From Alphaproteobacteria bacterium (lineage in GTDB: Bacteria; Pseudomonadota; Alphaproteobacteria; Rhodobacterales; Rhodobacteraceae), in contig JAADIC010000017.1 in NCBI GenBank assembly GCA_013151535.1, positions 1-12,960 of the forward strand: a stretch of 12,960 bases of DNA. The letters are read 5' to 3'. Positions 6,589 to 12,960 of the stretch are shown piece by piece. Within the stretch, counting starts at the first letter, position 1. Each line of letters starts with the position of its first letter. The notes below the pieces were generated by a model. The model saw only the letters and a list, made by a program, of their open reading frames with translations. It did no database searches and was not told the origin of the DNA. Position numbers and translations under genes: made by a program.

Positions 6589-8073
6589 ATGGCAAACCGC
6601 CCGAATATCCTGATGTTCATGACCGACAACCAGCCCGCCGAATTGCTGGGATGTTACGGCAATGACGAGGTGCAGACCCCGCATATCGACGGATTTGCCG
6701 CCGACAGTTTCCAGTTCGATAACGCGTTCTGCGTGAACGGCATGTGCTCGCCCTGCCGGGCCTCGGTGATGACCGGGCTGATGCCCTCGCAACACGGTAT
6801 CCACACCTGGATTGACGACCGGTTGCGCCATAAATGGCCGGAAAACTGGAACGCGCTGGATGAATTCCCGACCCTGCCGGAAATTCTGGCCGAACATGGA
6901 TATCGGACGGCCCTGATCGGCAAATATCATATGGGCGCGCCGGAGCGCGCCCAAAACGGCTTTCAGCACTGGGTCACCAGCCCGCATGGCCATGTCACCG
7001 ATTTCTGGAACGGCACCTATATCGAAAACGGTAAGACCCGGCATTATGCTGGTCACTCGGTTGACTATTTCACCGACAAAACCATTGAATATCTTGAGGG
7101 CGCACCAAGCGACAAGCCGTTCTTTGCCTTCGTGCCCTATAACGCGCCTTACGGTCATTGGCCTGCCCTAAAGGGCCGCGCCAAAAACCGGTTTCGCGAT
7201 TATTATGACGGGGTTGACATGCATTCGATCCCGCGTGAAGGCCTGCACGAAAACGCCATCGCGCGCTTTCTGCGCAAGGCGGCGGACAGCGTCGGCGGGG
7301 TGGATCATTCCTCAGAGCTGCGTATCCCCAACGATCTGGAAACCCTGCGGAATTATTTCTCTGAAATGAGCATGGTGGATGATGGTGTCGGGCGGGTTCT
7401 GGCGGCGATGAAGCGGCTCAACCTCTATGAGGACACGCTGATTATCTATACCACCGATCACGGCTTTTCTCTGGGCCATCACGGCATCTGGGGCCATTCG
7501 CAAGCGACATTACCGGCCCACGCGCACCGGGAGAGTTTCTCGATCCCGTTAATCTTGCGACAGGGTGCGCGGTTCCTGAAAACCCGCGAGGCGCACCACA
7601 TCAGCCAGATTGATCTATTTCCAACGCTGCTGGAACTGGCGGGGATCGAGGCGACGGATCACACCCAATCCTCGGCCGCGCAAAGTTTCGCCAATGGCCT
7701 TGAGACCGGCCGGTTTGACACACCGGACGCGGTCTTTCTGGAGCAGGAGGAAACCCGCGCCATCCGCACCCCGGACTGGCTCTATAAACGCAGGTTTCAA
7801 GGCGCGCCAAGTCCACCCTATGGCGACGAGCTTTACGATTTGAAGGTTGATCCCGAGGAACGGGTTAATCTGGCAGACGCACCAGACTACGGCGCGACCT
7901 CCAAAGACCTGATTGCACGGATCACCCGGTTTTTCGATCAATATACCGACCCCAGATATGATTTGTGGCGCGGCGGCGCTCCGCAAAGCAATTCAGACAA
8001 ACCTTGGCTGTGGCAGGAAGCATGGGGGCCGGACTGGGCCGCCGGATTTCAAAGAGCATCTCCAAAGCGTTGA
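6589..8073 (+). CDS. Sulfatase (formylglycine-dependent, cysteine type), probably cytoplasmic
   Basis: A 494-residue member of the alkaline-phosphatase-like sulfatases, which hydrolyse sulfate esters. The N-terminal metal-site strand reads NILMFMTDNQ (Asp13, Asn14). The signature CSPCRASVMTG starts at Cys53, the residue normally oxidised to formylglycine by a maturation enzyme. GKYH at 111-114 supplies the conserved Lys, and TTDHG at 289-293 gives metal ligands Asp290 and His291. The C-terminal region (ELYDLKVDPEERVNLA, 414-429) is the usual family ending. There is no signal peptide, so the substrate is probably small and imported. The ribosome binding site is weak, and the 7-bp gap to the cytochrome suggests translational coupling. 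Choline sulfatase, other small aryl or alkyl sulfatases, or a phosphonate monoester hydrolase remain possible; substrate cannot be deduced. The downstream SulP permease fits a sulfate-acquisition role. Confidence 0.9.
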   Translation: MANRPNILMFMTDNQPAELLGCYGNDEVQTPHIDGFAADSFQFDNAFCVNGMCSPCRASVMTGLMPSQHGIHTWIDDRLRHKWPENWNALDEFPTLPEILAEHGYRTALIGKYHMGAPERAQNGFQHWVTSPHGHVTDFWNGTYIENGKTRHYAGHSVDYFTDKTIEYLEGAPSDKPFFAFVPYNAPYGHWPALKGRAKNRFRDYYDGVDMHSIPREGLHENAIARFLRKAADSVGGVDHSSELRIPNDLETLRNYFSEMSMVDDGVGRVLAAMKRLNLYEDTLIIYTTDHGFSLGHHGIWGHSQATLPAHAHRESFSIPLILRQGARFLKTREAHHISQIDLFPTLLELAGIEATDHTQSSAAQSFANGLETGRFDTPDAVFLEQEETRAIRTPDWLYKRRFQGAPSPPYGDELYDLKVDPEERVNLADAPDYGATSKDLIARITRFFDQYTDPRYDLWRGGAPQSNSDKPWLWQEAWGPDWAAGFQRASPKR

Positions 8074-8114
8074 TCCAACCTTGTGACGTTTGAACCCTTT
8101 TCATTCGTCCGCAA

Positions 8115-9776
8115 ATGGGGCAAGAGGCGCATTTGCTGCATTTCTTCACCAACAGGACGCCCGCTTTGCCCTACAAAAACCTGCTATCGGCCTTCACCAA
8201 CCGGATGAAATCCGGCCAGCCCAATGTCGGGCCAAAATTGACCATTGGCCAGTCGCGCATTGAAATCCTGTCGGGTTTGACCGTGGCGCTGGCACTGGTG
8301 CCCGAGGCGGTGGCGTTTTCTTTTGTCGCCGGTGTGGCCCCGCTGGTCGGGCTTTATGCGGCCTTTATCGTCGGGCTGATTACTGCCGTGTTTGGTGGCC
8401 GGCCGGGTATGATTTCCGGCGCGACGGGTGCTTTGGCAGTGGTGATGGTGGCGTTGGTGGCCCAATATGGCGTGCAATACCTGTTCGCCACGGTGGTGCT
8501 GATGGGCCTGATCCAGATCGGTATCGGAGTCATGCATTGGGGCAAGTTCATCCGCATGGTGCCGCATCCGGTGATGCTGGGCTTTGTCAACGGGCTGGCG
8601 ATCGTGATCTTTCTGGCCCAGCTTACCCAGTTCAAAACCGTCGATGCGGACGGCGCGGAAATCTGGATGACCGGCAACGCCCTGTGGATAACCCTGTCGC
8701 TGGTGGGCGCGACCATGGCCCTGATCTGGGTCACGCCGAAATTCACCAAACTGATCCCGGCGCCACTGGTCGCCATCGGCGTGGTCGCCGCCGTCGCGAT
8801 CTATTTTGATCTGCCGGTGCCACGGGTTGGCGATATGGCCTCGGTCAAGGGCGGGTTGCCGTCATTTGCCATTCCTGACGTACCGTTTGATTTGCAAATG
8901 CTCGAGGTGATCCTGCCTTTTGCCATCATCCTGTCGCTGATCGGGCTGATCGAAAGTCTGCTGACCCTGAACCTTGTCGGCGAGATGACCGGCCAGCGTG
9001 GCGGCGCCTCGCAGGAGTGCATCGCCCAGGGGGCTGCCAATACCGTGACCGGATTTTTCGGCGGCATGGGCGGTTGCGCAATGATCGGGCAATCGATGAT
9101 AAACGTCAAATCCGGCGGGCGCACGCGGCTTTCGGGCATTTCCGCCGCGTTGTTCTTGCTGGTGTTCATCCTGTTTGCCAGTTCGATCATCGAAATGATC
9201 CCGCTGGCGGCCCTTGTCGGCGTGATGTTCATGGTGGTGATCGGCACGTTTGCATGGCAAAGCATCCGCATCCTGCGCATCGTGCCAAAATCCGACGCGC
9301 TGGTGATTATTCTGGTGACGGTTGTCACGGTGTTCGAGGATCTGGCCATCGCAGTTGTGGTTGGCGTCATCGTCTCGGCACTGGTTTACGCTTGGAACGC
9401 GGCCTCGCGCATTCACGCCAGCGCCCGCCCCTCGGTGACCGAAAAAGGCGCGCTGGTTTACGAGATCGAGGGGCCGTTGTTCTTCGGTTCAGCCGCTCAT
9501 TTTCAGGAGCTGTTTCATCCGGAAACCGACCCGGAACTGGTGATCCTCGATTTCATGGACAGCCGCATTGTCGATCAGTCCGGCCTGCAAGCGATCGAGG
9601 CAGTGGCGGGGAACTACGCCACCCTTGGCAAGCGCGTGCAACTACGCCACCTGTCGCGCGATTGTCACAAGCTGCTGGCCAAGACCGGGCAGTTAATAGT
9701 CGAGAACGACGACGATCCCGATTACGGGCTGGTGGTGGATTACGACATCCAGTTGGGGCGGATTGGCGGGCATTGA
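8115..9776 (+). CDS. SulP-family inorganic anion transporter with STAS domain
   Basis: A permease of up to 553 residues for sulfate or a related anion such as bicarbonate. The hydrophobic core (about residues 50-430) begins ILSGLTVALALVPEAVAFSF and contains GGRPGMISGATGA (94-106) and the loop GGMGGCAMIGQS (316-327), which match the SulP pattern. A cytoplasmic STAS domain (about 444-530) follows, with the phosphorylation-loop region LDFMDSRIVDQSGLQAI at 478-494, then an acidic tail. The start is uncertain: the ATG at 8115 has no ribosome binding site, a TTG at 8166 has AGGA eight bases upstream, and an ATG at 8205 gives the N-terminal length usual for this family. It follows the sulfatase by 41 bp or more on the same strand, which supports sulfate as substrate, but SulP proteins vary and this is inference. 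No clear terminator follows. Confidence 0.93.
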   Translation: MGQEAHLLHFFTNRTPALPYKNLLSAFTNRMKSGQPNVGPKLTIGQSRIEILSGLTVALALVPEAVAFSFVAGVAPLVGLYAAFIVGLITAVFGGRPGMISGATGALAVVMVALVAQYGVQYLFATVVLMGLIQIGIGVMHWGKFIRMVPHPVMLGFVNGLAIVIFLAQLTQFKTVDADGAEIWMTGNALWITLSLVGATMALIWVTPKFTKLIPAPLVAIGVVAAVAIYFDLPVPRVGDMASVKGGLPSFAIPDVPFDLQMLEVILPFAIILSLIGLIESLLTLNLVGEMTGQRGGASQECIAQGAANTVTGFFGGMGGCAMIGQSMINVKSGGRTRLSGISAALFLLVFILFASSIIEMIPLAALVGVMFMVVIGTFAWQSIRILRIVPKSDALVIILVTVVTVFEDLAIAVVVGVIVSALVYAWNAASRIHASARPSVTEKGALVYEIEGPLFFGSAAHFQELFHPETDPELVILDFMDSRIVDQSGLQAIEAVAGNYATLGKRVQLRHLSRDCHKLLAKTGQLIVENDDDPDYGLVVDYDIQLGRIGGH

Positions 9777-9874
9777 GGGTTTGGTGGATTTGCAGACGGT
9801 TAGTAACATTTCAACGAGTATTGTGAAAGTGGAGCAAGTCCGGCAACGCGAGACTCAGCAGACTTTCACTTGTC
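9777..9874. repeat. Intergenic region with a spaced inverted repeat and a short direct repeat
   Basis: Between the SulP gene and the small orphan gene, GTGAAAGT at 9823-9830 is inverted as ACTTTCAC at 9862-9869, and AGCAAGTCC occurs twice in the same orientation (9833-9841 and 9881-9889, the second just inside the small gene). The arms are short and the loop is long, so this does not look like an intrinsic terminator. GC content is visibly lower than in the neighbouring genes. No function can be assigned. Confidence 0.35.
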
Positions 9875-10084
9875 TCAGCCAGCAAGTCCAAAGTATTCTA
9901 CAAACTCGGGTTTTCCAAGTTCTACAAAAGCGGCTGAGAGAGCCGCGCGTTCTTCATCTGTGGCTTCATTCATTCTCGCCATAGCATCTTCTAATGCGTG
10001 GATATCGTCATCTTCGGTGAAGTTTTCACTCCGCGCGTCGAGATAAATTAGAACAATTGCTAACGCTTTACCCAGATCCTTCAT
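9875..10084 (-). CDS. Small acidic protein of unknown function
   Basis: A predicted 69-residue soluble protein, MKDLGKALAIVLIYL followed by an acidic helical part (TEDDDIHALEDAM, ATDEERAALSAAF) and a short end EFVEYFGLAG. The start at 10084 is preferred because GGTGGAG at 10100-10094 lies nine bases before it. An ATG at 10090 would leave only three, and the longest frame begins at 10162 with an unlikely N-terminus. Small helical acidic proteins with a DDDI-ALE pattern recall immunity-like or orphan proteins, but I do not recognise the family and no toxin gene lies next to it. It sits in a GC-poor stretch, downstream of and on the same strand as the alcohol dehydrogenase with about 100 bp between, so separate expression is likely. 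Confidence 0.55.
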   Translation of the reverse strand: MKDLGKALAIVLIYLDARSENFTEDDDIHALEDAMARMNEATDEERAALSAAFVELGKPEFVEYFGLAG

Positions 10085-10188
10085 TTGCATAATCTCCACC
10101 GCGGAGTAGATTGGCAAACATCGGGAACCCTGATGAAGCAAGGACTCGAACCAGCCATCCACAAATCCCCCGCGCCTACCACTATTCT

Positions 10189-11268
10189 CTAATCAAACAC
10201 GATCACATTGCGCCTTGCATTACCCGCCACCGTGTCGGCAATCGCCTCGTTTATCTGCTCAAGACTGTAGCGGCGGGTCACCAACTCATCCAGTTTCAGG
10301 CGGCCTTGCTGGTATAGTTCGACCAGATAGGGAATGTCGCGGCTGAGCATGGAATCTCCCATGTTGGAGCCGATCAATGTGTGCGAGCTTGATGCCACCA
10401 TCACTGGTTCGATCTGGATTGCAGCGCCTGATGGTGGCATGCCGACCATGACCAGCATGCCGCCGACACACAGGAATTTCGAGGCATTCTGATAGGCCGG
10501 GATTGACCCCACTGCCACAAGCACATAATCCGCGCCGCGCCCACCGTTCAGTTTTTTGACCATACGATGCGGTCGGTCTGCATCGGCCAGAATACCGTGG
10601 GTCGCGCCAAACTCCAGCGCCGCATCGAGCTTGTCTTGCGACAGATCCACGGCGATAATCTTGGACGCACCGCAAATCGCCGCCCCTTGAATGGTGTTCA
10701 GGCCAACCCCGCCTGCCCCGATCACCACAACGGTTGAACCGGGCCTGACCTTGGCCGTATTGGTCGCCGCACCTACGCCGGTAATGACGCCGCAAGACAG
10801 CAAACAGGCCGCATCCATCGGCATATCGGCAGGAATTTTAGCAAGCTGGCTTTGATCGACCACCGCACTTTCAGCGAATGCTCCGGTTTGCAGACCGTGC
10901 TCAATCGGCGCACCGTCAAGCGTGCTTAACGGGCCGTTGACGCGATCAACCCCGGTTTCACACCGCGCTGGTTGACCGCCGTTACACGACACGCAATGGC
11001 CGCACGAGCGGATCAATGTCACCAGAACCGTATCGCCAATGGCGTAGTCGCGCACGCCTTCGCCAACGGCGGTCACATGGCCCGCCGCCTCGTGACCATA
11101 GACGGCGGGAAGGTGTCCGCCCCACGCGCCCTCGGCATAGAGGATATCGGAGTGGCAGATGGCGCAGGCCTTGAGTTTGACCGCGACCTCGCCCGCCTTT
11201 GGCGCGGCAAGTTGCACCTCTTCCACCACAAGCGGGGCACCAAATTCGTGACAGACAGCGGCTTTCAT
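10189..11268 (-). CDS. Zinc-dependent alcohol dehydrogenase, medium-chain (MDR) family, class III-like
   Basis: A 359-residue NAD-dependent cytoplasmic oxidoreductase that interconverts alcohols and aldehydes. The GroES-like catalytic domain (about 1-150) has the catalytic zinc ligands Cys38 (in CAICHSD), His59-Glu60 (GHEAAG) and Cys159 (LLSCGVITG). The structural zinc is bound by Cys89, Cys92, Cys95 and Cys103. The Rossmann domain carries GAGGVG at 184-189 and Asp208 at the end of the second strand, indicating NAD rather than NADP. It resembles the glutathione-dependent formaldehyde dehydrogenase/class III branch, including aryl-alcohol dehydrogenases, but is shorter than typical FrmA. AAAGG lies seven bases before the ATG. 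It is divergent from pcaD, so a role in aromatic or other alcohol oxidation is possible but unproven. No terminator hairpin is seen after its stop. Confidence 0.93.
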   Translation of the reverse strand: MKAAVCHEFGAPLVVEEVQLAAPKAGEVAVKLKACAICHSDILYAEGAWGGHLPAVYGHEAAGHVTAVGEGVRDYAIGDTVLVTLIRSCGHCVSCNGGQPARCETGVDRVNGPLSTLDGAPIEHGLQTGAFAESAVVDQSQLAKIPADMPMDAACLLSCGVITGVGAATNTAKVRPGSTVVVIGAGGVGLNTIQGAAICGASKIIAVDLSQDKLDAALEFGATHGILADADRPHRMVKKLNGGRGADYVLVAVGSIPAYQNASKFLCVGGMLVMVGMPPSGAAIQIEPVMVASSSHTLIGSNMGDSMLSRDIPYLVELYQQGRLKLDELVTRRYSLEQINEAIADTVAGNARRNVIVFD

Positions 11269-11398
11269 GGCGGGGCCTTTCGCGTGGTTGTTTGATCGCG
11301 AGTTAAGGGTATTTTGCGCGGTGTGGCCAGATCAAAAACGCGCGGGCTTGCAAGTTGGTTCCAAGCGGTGAAAACTGCCGTAAGCGAAAGGTATTCCC
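11269..11398. promoter_or_regulatory. Shared divergent intergenic region (alcohol dehydrogenase / pcaD)
   Basis: This 130-bp region must hold the start signals of both divergent genes. TTTGATC at 11291-11297 is inverted as GATCAAA at 11330-11336, leaving 32 bp between arms. A small palindrome CTTGCAAG follows further right. Each gene has AAAGG seven bases before its ATG. I could not fix convincing -35/-10 pairs. The spaced repeat could be a regulator site, but no regulator gene is adjacent. Confidence 0.4.
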
Positions 11399-12193
11399 AT
11401 GCAAATGATCGACATTAACGGCGTCACCCTGCATTACAGCGATCAGGGGCCAAAGGACGGCGCACCTCTGGTCTTTGCCAACTCGCTTGGTACCGACTAC
11501 CGCCTGTGGGACCAGATCATGCCGCTGCTGCCCGATGGTTTGCGCGTGATCCGCTATGACAAACGCGGGCATGGGCTGTCGTCGGGGCCGGATGCACCCT
11601 ATTTCATGGGGGATCTGGTGGCTGATCTTGCCGGGCTGATGGATGCGCTGGCGGTCAGGAACGCGGTGCTGGTTGGCCTGTCCATCGGCGGCATGATTGC
11701 ACAGGGCTTGGCGGCTGAGCGGCCTGACCTATTAAAAGCGATGGTTCTGTCCAATACCGGGGCGAAAATCGGCAACGAGGCGATTTGGGATGAACGTATC
11801 AAAGCTGCCCGCAAAGGTGGTATTGATGCTTTGGCCGAGGCGCAGTTGCGGCGGTGGTTCTCGCAAGGTTTTCGCGAAAACCGCCCCGAAGAATTCGCCG
11901 CCTGGAGTGCCATGTTGCGGCGCACTTGGATTGAGGGGTTCATCGGCTGTTCCGCCGCCATTGCCGAGACTGATCTTTACGACAGCACCGCGCGCCTGAG
12001 CCTGCCCACACTTGGGATTGCCAGCTCCGAGGATGGCTCAACCCCGCCCGATATGGTGCGTGAAACCACCGAGCTTGTGCCGAATTCACAGTTTAAACTG
12101 ATCCGGGGGGCCGGGCATTTGCCCTGCGTGGAAAAGCCGGAAGAATACGCCGCAATCCTGACGGATTTCCTGCAACAGGTTGGGCATATCTGA
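11399..12193 (+). CDS. pcaD: 3-oxoadipate enol-lactonase (alpha/beta hydrolase)
   Basis: A 264-residue cytoplasmic enzyme that hydrolyses 3-oxoadipate enol-lactone to 3-oxoadipate in the beta-ketoadipate pathway for protocatechuate and catechol. It shows the family's pattern throughout: NGVTLHYSDQG at the start, FANSLGTDYRLWD (26-38), RYDKRGHGLS (52-61), nucleophile elbow GLSIGG with Ser95, SNTGAKIG (118-125), a cap region with WFSQGFR, Asp212 in SSEDGSTPPD, and catalytic His240 in GAGHLPCVE. Length is typical. AAAGG precedes the ATG by seven bases. Other pca genes (pcaH, G, B, C, I, J) are not in the window, so the gene stands apart from a full cluster here. It converges on the TRAP permease gene, with only six bases between stops and no terminator in between. 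Confidence 0.92.
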   Translation: MQMIDINGVTLHYSDQGPKDGAPLVFANSLGTDYRLWDQIMPLLPDGLRVIRYDKRGHGLSSGPDAPYFMGDLVADLAGLMDALAVRNAVLVGLSIGGMIAQGLAAERPDLLKAMVLSNTGAKIGNEAIWDERIKAARKGGIDALAEAQLRRWFSQGFRENRPEEFAAWSAMLRRTWIEGFIGCSAAIAETDLYDSTARLSLPTLGIASSEDGSTPPDMVRETTELVPNSQFKLIRGAGHLPCVEKPEEYAAILTDFLQQVGHI

Positions 12194-12199
12194 AACGGT

Positions 12200-12960
12200 C
12201 TACATCGAATTTGGCAGAACCAGAACCAGCCAAGGCACGAACACCAGCAGCGCCAAACGCAGGATATCGACCATCCAGAACGGCGTGACACCGCGGAAAA
12301 TCGTGCCGGTGGTCACATCACCCACCACGCCTTTCAGCACGAACACGTTTAGGCCCACGGGCGGCGTAATCAGGCTGATCTCGGTTACCACCACGACAAT
12401 GATGCCAAACCAGACCGGATCAAAGCCAAGCGAGGTGACCAGCGGAAAGAAGATCGGCACGGTCAGCAAAAGCATCGACAGGCTTTCAAACACACAGCCC
12501 AGCACAATGTAAACCGCGAGGATCATCAACAGAACCGACATCGGGCCCAGCCCCGTGCTGCTCACCAACGCGCGCAGGCTTTCCGGCAGGCCCGCCAGAT
12601 TGACGAAGTTGGAAAACACCCAGGCCCCGATCAGCACCGTGAACAACGAGGCCGAGGTGTGGGCGGTTTCGATCAGCACCTCGACCACGCCTTTGAATGT
12701 CAGGGTGCGGCGCGACAGGGCAATCAGGAAGGCACCGGCGGCGCCCATGCCTGCGGCCTCGGTCGGGGAGAATGTCAGGTTGATTGGCCAGAAATCAAGG
12801 ATGCCGTAAAGGCCGCCGATGACCAGAAAGAACAGCAGCAAGACCGCCCAGACGCCTTTGATCGCGACAAGGCGCTCGCGCCAGCTTACCCGCTCACCTG
12901 CGGGGCCAGCCTCGGGGTCGCGGATGATGGTGTACTTGACCGCCGCGAGGTAAAACAAAA
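12200..12960 (-). CDS. TRAP transporter large permease subunit (DctM type), C-terminal part
   Basis: The 3' part of a minus-strand gene that continues beyond the right end; the frame is open there, and the TTG at 12958 is not a credible start. The visible 252 or so residues contain several hydrophobic helices and the end pattern of DctM subunits: FSPTEAAGMGAAGAF, FSNFVNLAGLPE, LGCVFESLSMLLLTVPIFFP, and GFDPVWFGIIVVVVTEISLITPPVGLN, here split for brevity. DctM is the sodium-coupled membrane channel of tripartite transporters that work with a periplasmic binding protein, usually for carboxylic acids. The binding protein and small permease are not in the window. Its substrate could be an aromatic or dicarboxylic acid feeding pathways like that of pcaD, but convergent orientation gives only weak support. 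Confidence 0.92.
   Translation of the reverse strand, partial: LFYLAAVKYTIIRDPEAGPAGERVSWRERLVAIKGVWAVLLLFFLVIGGLYGILDFWPINLTFSPTEAAGMGAAGAFLIALSRRTLTFKGVVEVLIETAHTSASLFTVLIGAWVFSNFVNLAGLPESLRALVSSTGLGPMSVLLMILAVYIVLGCVFESLSMLLLTVPIFFPLVTSLGFDPVWFGIIVVVVTEISLITPPVGLNVFVLKGVVGDVTTGTIFRGVTPFWMVDILRLALLVFVPWLVLVLPNSM

Noticed and set aside
8801..9416. Two overlapping minus-strand frames of about 185-190 codons within the SulP gene
   Set aside because: Compositionally odd, His/Arg-rich translations typical of the antisense of membrane-protein codons; the SulP frame explains the region.
10142..10152. GGACTCGAACC, resembling the T-loop of a minus-strand tRNA and therefore a possible attachment site
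   Set aside because: The flanking bases do not form the five-pair T-stem, and no acceptor, anticodon or D arm can be drawn around it; most likely chance similarity.
12194..12199. A bidirectional terminator between pcaD and the TRAP permease
   Set aside because: The stops are only six bases apart and no stem with a T-run is visible around them.

Overview
The window reads as chromosomal DNA of an alphaproteobacterium, most likely of the Rhodobacterales (Roseobacter-type). This is inferred from GC-rich coding sequence, a TRAP-type DctM permease, a PcaD of the form usual in that group, and small membrane-anchored c-type cytochromes. No organism-specific marker such as rRNA is present. I see no CRISPR array, insertion sequence, tRNA or complete mobile element.

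Layout. (1) The 3' end of an unrecognised plus-strand gene runs to 305. (2) A minus-strand metal-efflux module spans 332-3288: a P-type ATPase of the Zn/Cd/Pb class, followed 66 bp downstream by a MerR-family regulator. A MerR-type promoter with a stretched 19-bp spacer and a dyad lies upstream of the ATPase. A second, related dyad lies just upstream of the regulator, so the regulator probably controls both. (3) A minus-strand YcbB-like L,D-transpeptidase (3371-5038) ends in a clear intrinsic terminator, which insulates it from the metal module. Upstream of it, on the same strand, is a small exported four-cysteine protein of unknown function. (4) Divergent from that protein is a plus-strand group: two small anchored monohaem cytochromes c, a cysteine-type sulfatase 7 bp after the second, and about 40-130 bp later (depending on start) a SulP anion permease with a STAS domain. 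Sulfatase plus SulP suggests release and uptake of inorganic sulfate. The role of the cytochromes there is open. (5) A GC-poor stretch of about 400 bp (hand count about 47%) holds one small minus-strand gene of unknown function. (6) A zinc-dependent alcohol dehydrogenase (minus) is divergent from 3-oxoadipate enol-lactonase PcaD (plus), sharing a 130-bp intergenic region with a spaced inverted repeat. PcaD converges on the C-terminal part of a DctM-type TRAP permease that runs off the right end.

Most of the window is ordinary chromosome. The points most worth a second look are the paired MerR operators with an unusual gene order, the Cys/Glu metal site and His-rich head of the ATPase, the His-rich cytochrome pair with its divergent cysteine-rich neighbour and co-directional sulfatase, and the GC-poor orphan gene.
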